Shown: piece after piece, positions 7,321-15,545 of the stretch
How the letters are laid out: each line of letters starts with the position of its first letter
Numbering within the stretch: position 1 is the first letter of the stretch
Origin: SIAQ01 sp964484265
Lineage (GTDB): Bacteria; Planctomycetota; Planctomycetia; Gemmatales; Gemmataceae
Length of the DNA: 64,000 nucleotides
Assembly (NCBI GenBank): GCA_964484265.1
Contig: CAZAFH010000018.1
Span: 15,633 to 79,632, forward strand
Direction: 5' to 3'
Translations under genes and position numbers: made by a program
Notes under the pieces: generated by a model
Databases searched by the model: none
The model's input: only the letters and a program-made list of their open reading frames with translations
What the model was told of the DNA's origin: nothing

Positions 7321-8097
7321 TCATGCTCCAACCGCACTTGAGGCTTTCGTGGATTTCGCACTGGCAGTCGTATTCGATGGCACGGGCGCGTCTGTCATGG
7401 CTGTTGCATTCGGAAGAGGCGATTCGGCTGCCTGGTGGTCCGTCGTTCCTTTCATCGTCAACTCTTTCGTTAAACACACTATCCATTCCAACTGTATGGC
7501 TATTGTTGCAATTCGGCTATCGATCCAATGATGTGCCAATTGACAGGGCACAGCAATCACCAGGCCGAAAACGGTCGTCAGAAGTGCTTCCCAAATGCCC
7601 GCGGCTAGATCGGCTGGCTGCACCTGACCGGATTTGATTTCGATTTGATGGAAAGCATCGACAAGCCCCGTAACCGTCCCAAGCAAGCCCAACAGAGGCG
7701 CAATTTGAGCGATCAGAGCCAAGGTTCCCAGTCTTTTCTCAAGGCGAGTAAGAAGTATCGAGGCTTCGCGGCCTACGATCTCATCACGCAGGCTCTCCGG
7801 TCGCTCCAGGTTTTTTAAGTAAATTCCTGCGATATACGATACGGGGTTGCGTGCGTTGCCCCATTCCTGGATCAATCGGTCGATTCGCCCTGCGGCTAAA
7901 TTGGTTCGCAACGACTCCGCAACAACCTGGTACGCTGCGGAACTCATGAATACGACAAGCCCACGTTCCAAAATTATGGCCACTCCTACTATGGAGCATA
8001 CCAGAAGAGGCCACATCACAAATCCGCCGCGGTGAAATAGCTCGTCGATTGATTGATCCCACATCTGCTCCTCCGGGGAAAGGCGTTTCCGTTCCAT
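7321..8097 (-). CDS. exbB: ExbB/MotA/TolQ proton-channel protein
   Basis: 258 residues with three membrane helices: GGFVMWPLLVCSIVGVAIILERGLVVF (about 24-50), LIAQIAPLLGLLGTVTGLVDAF (about 129-152) and ALLTTVFGLVIAVPCQLAHHW (about 170-192). The GLLGTVTG and LLTTVFGL signatures are those of ExbB/TolQ. A long soluble loop lies between helices 1 and 2, and a Ser/Thr/Ala-rich tail ends the protein. With ExbD it forms the inner-membrane motor that drives TonB. A broken second copy lies at 6290-6543. Confidence 0.92.
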   Translation of the reverse strand: MERKRLSPEEQMWDQSIDELFHRGGFVMWPLLVCSIVGVAIILERGLVVFMSSAAYQVVAESLRTNLAAGRIDRLIQEWGNARNPVSYIAGIYLKNLERPESLRDEIVGREASILLTRLEKRLGTLALIAQIAPLLGLLGTVTGLVDAFHQIEIKSGQVQPADLAAGIWEALLTTVFGLVIAVPCQLAHHWIDSRIATIAIQLEWIVCLTKELTMKGTTDHQAAESPLPNATAMTDAPVPSNTTASAKSTKASSAVGA

Positions 8098-8172
8098 GTG
8101 TCGAACATGTCAATGATCTTACGAACGTTAGTTTATAATCCTATCGGAGGTAGCCGAGCAGATTCGCATTTA

Positions 8173-8228
8173 CCGCTTGCGGCTTAGCGATCAACAGGGC
8201 GCCATGTTGAGCGCTAAGCCGCAAGCGG
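8173..8228. repeat. Inverted repeat of the CCGCTTGCGGCTTAGCG family
   Basis: Arms CCGCTTGCGGCTTAGCGATC (8173-8196 in full) and its complement (8205-8228) differ by one base and enclose an 8-base loop. The same unit is present at 15389-15442, 16573-16628 and, as one arm only, 17675-17699. All copies lie between genes of the ArsR/TonB cluster. Here it separates exbB from the receptor gene and may act as mRNA hairpin or terminator. Confidence 0.8.
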
Positions 8229-8260
8229 CGAAAACCAGGAAATTATTCTTCAACGTTTCC

Positions 8261-10603
8261 TTAGAACGTCACGCCCAGCGAGGCGCGAACGTTGAACGGC
8301 GTTCCAGGAAGGATCGTGGTATTGTCGTAGGAGCCGCTGAAGTATTCGCGGTTGCCGAGGTTTTCCATGTAGACCGATGCATTCCAACGGCCGCGTTTGT
8401 AGAACACGCCGGCGTCCCAGCGCGTGTAACTCGGGAGCGAGAAAGTGTTGTCGAGATCGCCCATGCGGTCGCCGACATAGACCAGGCCCAGGCCGACGCC
8501 AAAGGTGTGGCGTTCGTTGTCGATGAGGTTGTAGCGCGTCCAGATGTTGAAGGTGTTGTAGGGCACGTTTCGGAACAGGTTGCCTGACTTGATGGCGGAA
8601 TCGGTGCTGGCGCCGGCGATGATGCGTGAATCCGTGTAAGCGTAGGTGCCGATGACGCTCCAGAGTTCGGTAAGTTTGCCGATGACGCTGAATTCGGCGC
8701 CGGTGCTGCGAATCTCGCCAAGCTGCGTGTTGGTTATCAGGCTTTCCTGAGCGATGACGTTTTGTTTGGTGGTGATATAGCCAGCGCCTTGAATGGTCAG
8801 CCATTTTTCGAACAGATCGAGCTTGGCGCCGATTTCATAGCTCGTGCCGGTTTCGGGTTTCAACGGCGTCGGGGTCGTGAACAAGCCGGTCAACGGCGGA
8901 TCGAACGATTGCGTGTAGGCGCCATAGAGCGCCAGCGTTTCCGGTATCGGCTGGTACACGATACCAACGCGTGGCGAAATGCGATAGTCCACGCGATCGT
9001 TGCGAATATTGGGGAAGCTGCCGCTCGACAGGCCGAAGTTTGCAAAGGTGGCCGAGTTATTGACGCGTGAATTGACGGCATCGTAGCGGAAGCCGGCCAA
9101 GAACTTCCATTTTTCGTTCAACTCCATGGCATCGGACAGATACACGCCATAGCGTTCCTGATCGATGAAGGCGGCGCTGGAGCCGGGCAGCGGAATATTG
9201 CCGACCTGATTATAAACAGGATTCGCGAAGTTGAAAATATTTGCCGCCGGAATCGGCGCAGCCGCACCGAAGGGAACGCCGCCCGTGGGATCGGAATTGC
9301 GGCCGCGGAAATCTGAGTGATACCAGCCCACTTCAGCGCCGACAACTACGTTGTGCTTGAGCAACACGCCATCGAATTTGGCGTTGAGTTCGCCTCGCAA
9401 ATCGTAAAAATGCTCATCAAGGTGGAATGTTCGGGTTTGGCGGAGAATCTCTGTCGCGCCGAGCTTCGGTAACCCGAAACGCGGAGCGATGCCGTTGTTG
9501 AAGCTGTTCGTCGAGCTGATACTCGGCATCGTACCGTACATGTCGGTCGTGTAGCTATCCGTGAAGAAGGAGATTCGGCCCGACAGATTCTCGTCGAACC
9601 GGCGATCCAGGGAAATGTACGTCTTGTAGTCGGCCACGCTTATGCGATCGCCAGGCTCATTGAACGAACGATTGATCGGCCCCTGAAATTGTTTGTTGAA
9701 ATAGATCAATCCTGTGTCGAGATTACGCCGCGAGTCCTGATAGGAGCCTTCCAACGTCAGTACGGTGTCTGGATCAATGAGGAACTGAAAGACGGGCGCC
9801 GCAATCGTACGCTGTTCCCAACCAAAATCACGGAAGCTATCCGATTGCTGATACGCAGCATTGGCGCGGTACAGAAATCGGCCTTCGACATCGATCGGCC
9901 CAGTGCTATCGACGGCAATGCGCGAGAGATTGTAACTGCCGAACGTATACTCGACATTATTGTACGGCGTGGCCAATGGCTTCTTGGTGATGAAGTTGAT
10001 CAGACCGGCTGGCGAGACAGCGCCATAGAGTACCGATGCAGGTCCGGACATGACTTCGACGCGTTCGATGTTGGCGAAATCGCGGCGGGCGTAGCTTGGA
10101 TCGGTGAAGCCGTTCCAGCGGAAGTCGCGCGAGCCAACCTCGAAGCCGCGGAGGATGAATGCCGTACCGCGAAGGTTGCCGAAATCGCTCTGCTTGTTGG
10201 CGCCGGGAATGTTGCGCAAAAGATCGTCAACGTTCAGGATGGATTGATCTTTGATGATGTCCTTCGGGATTACGGTGATGGCGCCGGGATAGTCGATGAG
10301 CGGCATATCGACTTTCGAGCCGGTGCTGGCCGAACCGGCGCGGTAACCGTCCACGGGCGGACTGCCAAAGACGCCGCCGTTCAGGATCGGATTGCCCAGC
10401 GTTGGCACATCGGGCGGCAGCGGTTCCGGCGCGGGCGTCGTCGGCGTCGTGGGCGTGCCTTCGACCTTCGTCGGCGGCAGAACCGGCGGCTTCTTATCGT
10501 CCTTCTTCTCCTGGCCCGCCGCACCACCCATGACGAGCGAACCCGTCGTGACGGCAAACGCCAATGCCATCGATAGCCATTTCTTCGTCATCCTGACTTT
10601 CAT
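8261..10603 (-). CDS. TonB-dependent outer-membrane receptor (siderophore-receptor type)
   Basis: 780 residues from ATG 10603, which has a GAGGG ribosome-binding site; an upstream in-frame ATG at 10693 would put the signal peptide inside the protein. Signal peptide MTKKWLSMALAFAVTTGSLV, a Pro/Thr-rich linker, then the plug domain (DYPGAITVIPKDIIKDQSIL, LLRNIPGA, FILRGFE, IERVEVMSGPASVLYGAVSPAGLINFITKKP), then a 22-strand barrel rich in aromatic-polar alternation, ending in ...RASLGVTF with the C-terminal Phe used by BAM. The plug matches TonB-dependent siderophore receptors such as FhuA/FpvA types. No siderophore synthesis genes are near. The surrounding ArsR, ArsI-like and MFS genes suggest a ligand other than plain ferric siderophore; this is inference. 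Confidence 0.92.
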   Translation of the reverse strand: MKVRMTKKWLSMALAFAVTTGSLVMGGAAGQEKKDDKKPPVLPPTKVEGTPTTPTTPAPEPLPPDVPTLGNPILNGGVFGSPPVDGYRAGSASTGSKVDMPLIDYPGAITVIPKDIIKDQSILNVDDLLRNIPGANKQSDFGNLRGTAFILRGFEVGSRDFRWNGFTDPSYARRDFANIERVEVMSGPASVLYGAVSPAGLINFITKKPLATPYNNVEYTFGSYNLSRIAVDSTGPIDVEGRFLYRANAAYQQSDSFRDFGWEQRTIAAPVFQFLIDPDTVLTLEGSYQDSRRNLDTGLIYFNKQFQGPINRSFNEPGDRISVADYKTYISLDRRFDENLSGRISFFTDSYTTDMYGTMPSISSTNSFNNGIAPRFGLPKLGATEILRQTRTFHLDEHFYDLRGELNAKFDGVLLKHNVVVGAEVGWYHSDFRGRNSDPTGGVPFGAAAPIPAANIFNFANPVYNQVGNIPLPGSSAAFIDQERYGVYLSDAMELNEKWKFLAGFRYDAVNSRVNNSATFANFGLSSGSFPNIRNDRVDYRISPRVGIVYQPIPETLALYGAYTQSFDPPLTGLFTTPTPLKPETGTSYEIGAKLDLFEKWLTIQGAGYITTKQNVIAQESLITNTQLGEIRSTGAEFSVIGKLTELWSVIGTYAYTDSRIIAGASTDSAIKSGNLFRNVPYNTFNIWTRYNLIDNERHTFGVGLGLVYVGDRMGDLDNTFSLPSYTRWDAGVFYKRGRWNASVYMENLGNREYFSGSYDNTTILPGTPFNVRASLGVTF

Positions 10604-10879
10604 GGAACCCTCGTGGTAATATGTGTGGCGTCGGCACATTCCGTTGGACCGGCGCGGTCTAGAAATCCCTTGGTGACATGGTTGTCTCTGCATGTTAGAA
10701 TCGGAATCGGCAGAATAACCGGGCGAAACGTTCTTGAGTTATTTCGCCAATTCGTTCTGATCGATATTTGAATAACCGCTACACTCTAACAGTCATAAGA
10801 ACGACAGAACCGAAAGTGGCTGAATAGGTAAACTTGCAAAATAATAGGCATCGATTTGATGTTACAACGCGGCTACGCC
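10604..10879. other. Intergenic region upstream of the receptor gene
   Basis: About 275 AT-richer bases separate the MFS gene (stop at 10880) from the receptor start. The receptor promoter should lie here. No hairpin or repeat of the families seen elsewhere is visible. Confidence 0.4.
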
Positions 10880-12139
10880 TTACCACGATTTCCTCGGCAA
10901 TGCAGTCCACCAGCAACCGATCGCCAGGCCGAACGCCAGCGGCGCCATGCCCAGGAACATGGGTAGATACGACCCCGCGTAATCTCGGCAAGCGCCAAAC
11001 AGCAGCGGTCCGATCGCCGACGCGAACACCGTGAGCATCTGCGCAATGCCCTGAATGCGGCCCACTTCGCGGCGCCCGAAGACCTGGCCCCAGATCGAGA
11101 AAAACACCAGCGCCACGACGCCGCCGGATATGCTCATCGCGATAGCATAGAGGTACGCGTGCCAGGCCTCGCGGACCAACGGCAACATCAAAAGCGCACC
11201 CATCAATACGGCCATCGAAAGCGCCAGCATTCGATTGATCGCCCAGTAGCCCGATAGCCAGGCAGCACCAAATTTGCTGCCCAGGCCCGCGATGAACGAA
11301 ATCAGCAGCGCATCGTGGTATGCCGTCCGTGCGATGTTGTTGTCCTGGAATATTTCTTCGTTGAAGAGAAAGATGCCTGAAGAAATCAGTCCGTAGAACG
11401 ACACCGCCAACGAGAAGACCCAGAACGCCGGCGTCCGCAATGCATCGCCAAGTGACTCGCCTTCCAACTCACCCGGCTGGGCTTTCTCTCCATCGCGGGA
11501 ACCATTGGCGGCTTCCACCGGCACGCTGCGTGTGAAGATCAGGCTCAACGGTGCAAGCCCCGCCAGCAACGTCCAACCGATGGCCGCCAACGTTTGCCGC
11601 CAATCCCAGTCCGACGCCAGAGCAAGACTCACGAGCTTGGTGATGGCAGCGAATACCAGCCCCATCAGTACGGAGTAAACCGCCATGGCCAAGCCCAGAC
11701 TGCGACCGGGAAACCACTTCGCCACCAGGGTGATGCTGACTACCGATAGCGCGCTCTGTCCAAGCCCGCGTGTCAGGATCAACGCCGCGAAGAACTCCGG
11801 CCAATCGCTCGCCTGACTCATCCACACGACCGATGCGCCGAAGGAGACATAGATCGCCGTCAGTACGAGCCGGCTGCCGAGACGGTCGATCATCCAGCCG
11901 ATGGGCAGGCAGAATAGCGCGCCGAGGAGAGTCGCCCAAAGGTTCAGCGAGCCGTAAAACGCTCGCTGTTCCGTCAAGCCGAAGTCGCCCAGGATCGCCT
12001 GCGTGAACATGCCCAGGCCATGCGTGCGGCCCGGAAATGTCGCCCCCATGGCGATGGCCGCGATGACGACATTGACCCAGCCATAATGCAACCAGGCACG
12101 GCGAATATCGACATCGCGTTCGGCGACGGTTGTGGTCAT
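10880..12139 (-). CDS. MFS transporter (first of two in the cluster)
   Basis: 419 residues from ATG 12139 (MTTTVAERDVDIRRAWLHYG); longer frames upstream run into a repeat region. About 12 hydrophobic helices, with the MFS loop 2-3 motif PIGWMIDRLGSRLVL and its counterpart GQVFGRREVGRIQGIAQ in the second half. It is clearly related to the second MFS gene (17687-18937): both share HYGWVNVV/YYGWVNVV, FPGRTHGLG/LPGRTHGLG and the FGRxxxGRIQG motif. Likely an exporter or inner-membrane importer of the small molecule handled by the cluster. Substrate is unknown. Confidence 0.88.
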   Translation of the reverse strand: MTTTVAERDVDIRRAWLHYGWVNVVIAAIAMGATFPGRTHGLGMFTQAILGDFGLTEQRAFYGSLNLWATLLGALFCLPIGWMIDRLGSRLVLTAIYVSFGASVVWMSQASDWPEFFAALILTRGLGQSALSVVSITLVAKWFPGRSLGLAMAVYSVLMGLVFAAITKLVSLALASDWDWRQTLAAIGWTLLAGLAPLSLIFTRSVPVEAANGSRDGEKAQPGELEGESLGDALRTPAFWVFSLAVSFYGLISSGIFLFNEEIFQDNNIARTAYHDALLISFIAGLGSKFGAAWLSGYWAINRMLALSMAVLMGALLMLPLVREAWHAYLYAIAMSISGGVVALVFFSIWGQVFGRREVGRIQGIAQMLTVFASAIGPLLFGACRDYAGSYLPMFLGMAPLAFGLAIGCWWTALPRKSW

Positions 12140-12237
12140 AGTTCTTGTTTCTTTCCCACTAGCAAAAAAGAAAGAAAGCGGTGTCAAGCCACCGCAGTCC
12201 AAAGTACTTTCGGCGATACTTATCGCACTTAAGTCCG

Positions 12238-12278
12238 AAGCGCAAGCGAGAGATTTTTGGATTCCCTCGCTTGCGCTT
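12238..12278. repeat. Hairpin AAGCGCAAGCGAG/CTCGCTTGCGCTT
   Basis: A perfect 13-bp stem (12238-12250 with 12266-12278) encloses a 15-base T-rich loop. Could be a terminator or a repeat remnant. Confidence 0.6.
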
Positions 12279-12310
12279 TTTGAAGTTGCGTATTTTGAAG
12301 CACTGAAAGT

Positions 12311-12423
12311 GCGAAAGCCAATAGCCAGGGCCGCAAGGCCCTGGAATTGATCGCGCTGTCGCAAAGAGCCGCGAAGCGGCGATAGATTTCCAGGGCCTTG
12401 CGGCCCTGGCTATTGGCTTTCGC
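12311..12423. repeat. Long palindromic element with 36-bp arms
   Basis: The left arm (12311-12346, containing AATAGCCAGGGCCGCAAGG) and right arm (12388-12423) are exact reverse complements, with a 41-base centre. Each arm contains its own smaller hairpin (CAGGGCC/GGCCCTG). It resembles a MITE-like palindromic element. Confidence 0.75.
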
Positions 12424-12484
12424 CGCTCCGCGGCTTAAATGCGCAGCTTCAAAACTTACGCTTCGGGCTCAGGATTCAATCCAA

Positions 12485-14173
12485 CTATTGACCCGTCAAA
12501 ATCTGAATGCGCTTGGAAGCATGAGCCGCCAGCGAGTGGGTGGGATGCTTTTTGACTAAATCCTGATATGCGGCGAGCGCCTTCGTATCGGCGCCAAGCG
12601 ATTCCCAGGCGACGCCGATACTGAACATCGCGATCGGGGTCTGCTCGCTCTTCGGGTGCTCATCGCGAAGCTTCTCGTAATACCCAATCGCTTCCTTGAA
12701 TTTGCGCGACTTCATCGCAGAGAACCCGGCAATGTAGAGTGCCGGCGCTTGCAAATCCTTGGCGGCGGAATCGAGCACCCATCGGCTGCGCTTCGTTGCT
12801 GATTCGTAGTCGCCTGCATCGGCCTGATGGCGAGCCGTCTGCATCTGGGCGTTGGCGGTCCAGACGCTTTTCGGGAATCGTTCGACCATCTTTTCGGTCC
12901 ACGCTGCCGCCGTCTTGAGGTCCCGCGTCCCGAGCACCGTGAACACGGCTTCGTAGAGCGGTTGGTCGCCGTCGGGACCGTAATCCTTCAGCTTGACGAA
13001 CTCTGCAAAACGCCGGGCGGCTTCGTCCGGTTTTGTCTTGGCGTCCGCGCACCGCGCCCAGCCCCAGAGAGCCTCACGGCGTAGATCGTCCGAGAGTTGA
13101 CGATCGAGTGCGGCCTTGAAATGCGGGTCAGCGCGATCCTGCTTGCCGGCCTTCACCAGCGCCCAGCCGAGGCGTACACGCAAATCCGCCTTGTCCGCTT
13201 CAGCGGGGTAATCGCGCAGCAGCGTCTCCCACGCTTCGACTGCCTTGGCGTGGTCGGCGAGTTGATTGAGCGTGTCGCCAGCGAGATGCAATCCGCGCGA
13301 GCGATATTGGCTCTTTGGATGCGCGTCGAGGAATTGCTTGACACGCCTGGCAGACTCGGCCAGGTCGCCGCGCAGGTTAGCCAACTCGGCCCAGCGGAAG
13401 TAGGCGTAATCGACGCCGGTGATCGATTTGAGGTCCTTGAGCGTGGCGAATTCCTTCTCCGCCTCGTTCCATTTCTTCAACTGATACTGGGCTTCCGCGA
13501 GGCCGAGCCTTGCTTCGCCTGCGGATCGATCGTTCGGATGATGTTGCAGGAAATCGGCATAACGCTTCGCTGCTTCAGACCAGTCCTGTGCGTCCTCCGC
13601 CATACTGCCGAGCGTGAGGCGAGTTGCCGAGAGGATGAGTTTGTCCGGCGGATTTTCGAGCAGGCCGAGCAGTCGTTTGTGTGCCTCTTCCTTCTGGCCA
13701 AGCGACAGTTCGGCGCGGGCGAGATAGTAACTGGCGAGAGCTTGCCGATCCCTGGGCGATTTAGGATCGGCAAGCACCGTTTGCAGTGCCTCCGCGGCCT
13801 GTTTGCGATGGTCCGCCTTCTTACTTTGATCCGCACGCCGCTGCCAGGCGAGAGCGAGATTCCAGCGTAGATTGTGGCCCGATTCGCCTTCGGGAAGTTT
13901 TTTCAAGGCGATGCCGAACGCATCGATGGCAAACTCGAAATCGCCGGCCTCCAGCGCACAAGTTGCCAGTCCCTGATAGGCCAATCCGATGGCAGGATCA
14001 GCGGGATGAGCCTTCACGAACTGCTGCCACTTCTTCAGCGCCTCGGCGAATTTACCCGTGTTCTGCAACTGGCCGGCGTCTTTGAAAAGCGCAGCGGCAT
14101 CGGTTGCATCTTGCGCCATGAGCGGCAAAACTGCAGTAAACGAAATCAACAACGTCAGGCAGCATGTGAACAT
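12485..14173 (-). CDS. Secreted TPR-repeat protein (YbgF/BamD-like)
   Basis: 562 residues from ATG 14173 (MFTCCLTLLISFTAVLPLMAQ, a signal peptide). A longer frame to 14368 exists only because it reads through the palindromic repeat at 14213-14307, so I reject that start. The rest is a chain of tetratricopeptide repeats with typical spacing (ALKKWQQFVKAHPADPAIGLAYQGLATCAL, then FADFLQHHPNDRSAGEARLGLAEAQYQL and many more). Last repeats (YYEKLRDEHPKSEQTPIAMFSIGVAWESLG) resemble the tol-pal YbgF/BamD family. It lies next to tonB and may scaffold the envelope complex of this cluster; that role is inference. Confidence 0.85.
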   Translation of the reverse strand: MFTCCLTLLISFTAVLPLMAQDATDAAALFKDAGQLQNTGKFAEALKKWQQFVKAHPADPAIGLAYQGLATCALEAGDFEFAIDAFGIALKKLPEGESGHNLRWNLALAWQRRADQSKKADHRKQAAEALQTVLADPKSPRDRQALASYYLARAELSLGQKEEAHKRLLGLLENPPDKLILSATRLTLGSMAEDAQDWSEAAKRYADFLQHHPNDRSAGEARLGLAEAQYQLKKWNEAEKEFATLKDLKSITGVDYAYFRWAELANLRGDLAESARRVKQFLDAHPKSQYRSRGLHLAGDTLNQLADHAKAVEAWETLLRDYPAEADKADLRVRLGWALVKAGKQDRADPHFKAALDRQLSDDLRREALWGWARCADAKTKPDEAARRFAEFVKLKDYGPDGDQPLYEAVFTVLGTRDLKTAAAWTEKMVERFPKSVWTANAQMQTARHQADAGDYESATKRSRWVLDSAAKDLQAPALYIAGFSAMKSRKFKEAIGYYEKLRDEHPKSEQTPIAMFSIGVAWESLGADTKALAAYQDLVKKHPTHSLAAHASKRIQILTGQ

Positions 14174-14212
14174 ATACCTTGCGAGGAAGCGATTGACGCG
14201 ATTGCGTACAAA

Positions 14213-14307
14213 TATTTCCGAGCCGCGACCGTGAGGGAGCGGCCAACAACAAATGATCCGGCACGGCATCCAGGTGGCCGCTCCCTCACGGTCGCGGCTC
14301 GGAAATA
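14213..14307. repeat. 95-bp palindromic element with 33-bp arms (copy 1)
   Basis: Perfect 33-bp arms (14213-14245 and 14275-14307; core GAGCCGCGACCGTGAGGGAG) enclose a 29-base loop with CCGGCACGGCATCCAGG. A second copy in opposite loop orientation lies at 56851-56945. When read through it encodes 'SRDREGAATWMP' and 'PHGRGSE', which gives false N-terminal extensions to neighbouring genes. Confidence 0.85.
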
Positions 14308-14367
14308 CTTCGATCTCACTTGTCGAAATTTGTATAGCAGGATGCATTTCGGCATTTCCAGTGGACA

Positions 14368-15363
14368 TCAGAATTGGCGGCGAATGGAAAACTCGATCGG
14401 CAACAACACCTCGAACGGCACCGCGCGGGTGCCTCGCCGTGCCGGCACGAACACCCAGCGGCGCACGGTCGTCAGGGCGGAATCGTCGAGAGACTTGACG
14501 CCGCTGGAGGAATAAATCGAAATTGCCGAAACCCGGCCTTCCACGCTGATCGTCACGCGCAACGTCACGGTTCCTTCTTGCCGGGCGGACAGCGCATCGG
14601 CCGGATACGGCGGCGGCGGATTGATCGCCAGTTTCTGGGGCAAGTCATCGACCGCTCCCGCCGATTCCTGCGATCCGGGCGAGGCCCTCGAAGGAAGATC
14701 CGCAACCTTGGTGATCGCTTCCAACTTCGGCAATTCGATCGCTTGCGTCTTTGGCCGCGGCATCGATATCGGTTTCGATGGATCGTGTTTCGCTTTGATA
14801 TCCTTGATCGGCATGACGGTAGCCGATAGGTCCGCGAGCAGATCGGGCACAGCAACCGGCGTGGTCATCCGGTGATCCGCCTTCAGCATCGGCATCGGCT
14901 CCGTCAGTACGCGCGGGCGTTCCACCGGGCGCTGGCTGGGAGCCGTCGCTTTCGCCCTTGGCGATGTCGTCGTCAAGCGAGGTTGAACGTCTGCAAGCAA
15001 ATCCGGAATCTCCGTCGGCGTTGCGATTTTCGTCTCCGAAGTCAGAAGCGGCGTCGGATCGAGCTCGCGCGGGCGCTCCACCGGGCGCTGCGTCGGCTTC
15101 GCCAGGGCAGGATCCGCCAACGGCGACGGGTTGATCGGTTGATCCAGAACGGGTAGTTCAGCCAGTAAGTCCGTCGGCTTCTCCGTCGGCTGCGGTCGCG
15201 AATGTACACTGGCGACAAGCCGAATCGACGCCACTCCAGGCTGCGGCGGAACCAATTGCGGCGGTGTGTCGGCCTCGGCGCCCAGGAAAACGAACGCCGA
15301 CCCATGCACGAGTACGCTCAACACGAGCATGATCGGAAACACGGGTAGTTCGAACCGAAGCAT
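14368..15363 (-). CDS. tonB: TonB energy transducer
   Basis: 331 residues: one N-terminal membrane anchor (PVFPIMLVLSVLVHGSAFVFL), a long Pro/Thr-rich periplasmic spacer with repeated RPVERPR(E/V)L units (residues about 50-230), and a C-terminal TonB domain (NPPPPYPADALSARQEGTVT, SVEGRVSAISIYSSSGVKSLDDSALTTVRRWVFVPARR). The YP, EGxVxL, SSGxxxLD and AxxxxxxWxFxPA positions match TonB family members. It couples the ExbBD motor to the receptor at 8261-10603. The gene has its own upstream region with an inverted repeat and a possible regulatory motif. Confidence 0.9.
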   Translation of the reverse strand: MLRFELPVFPIMLVLSVLVHGSAFVFLGAEADTPPQLVPPQPGVASIRLVASVHSRPQPTEKPTDLLAELPVLDQPINPSPLADPALAKPTQRPVERPRELDPTPLLTSETKIATPTEIPDLLADVQPRLTTTSPRAKATAPSQRPVERPRVLTEPMPMLKADHRMTTPVAVPDLLADLSATVMPIKDIKAKHDPSKPISMPRPKTQAIELPKLEAITKVADLPSRASPGSQESAGAVDDLPQKLAINPPPPYPADALSARQEGTVTLRVTISVEGRVSAISIYSSSGVKSLDDSALTTVRRWVFVPARRGTRAVPFEVLLPIEFSIRRQF

Positions 15364-15388
15364 CGGATCAGCACCGCCAAGAGTCTTT

Positions 15389-15442
15389 CCGCTTGCGGCT
15401 TAGCGCTCAATAGGCACAGGCGGAGCGCAAAGCCGCAAGCGG
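15389..15442. repeat. Inverted repeat of the CCGCTTGCGGCTTAGCG family
   Basis: Arms at 15389-15408 and 15422-15442 (one mismatch) in the intergenic region between tonB and the ArsI-like gene. Confidence 0.75.
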
Positions 15443-15545
15443 CAAATGCGATTCAGGACGCGAATAAGCTTCACGCAAACATTAATAAGAATATACGAAT
15501 GTTTGGCCGTATCAAGCCCGGCCTTTGAAGTTTGAATCATGGCGC

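Larger units (their letters stand above)
12140..12484. other. Intergenic region with two inverted repeats
   Basis: About 345 bases between the MFS and TPR genes hold a hairpin (12238-12278) and a long palindromic element (12311-12423). No gene is seen here. Confidence 0.7.

Noticed and set aside
13097..13870. 257-codon open frame on the plus strand inside the TPR gene
   Set aside because: Antisense shadow of the TPR repeats; no start signal or recognisable domain.
14174..14368. N-terminal extension of the TPR protein (SRDREGAATW...)
   Set aside because: It is translation of the 95-bp palindromic element; the signal peptide begins at 14173.
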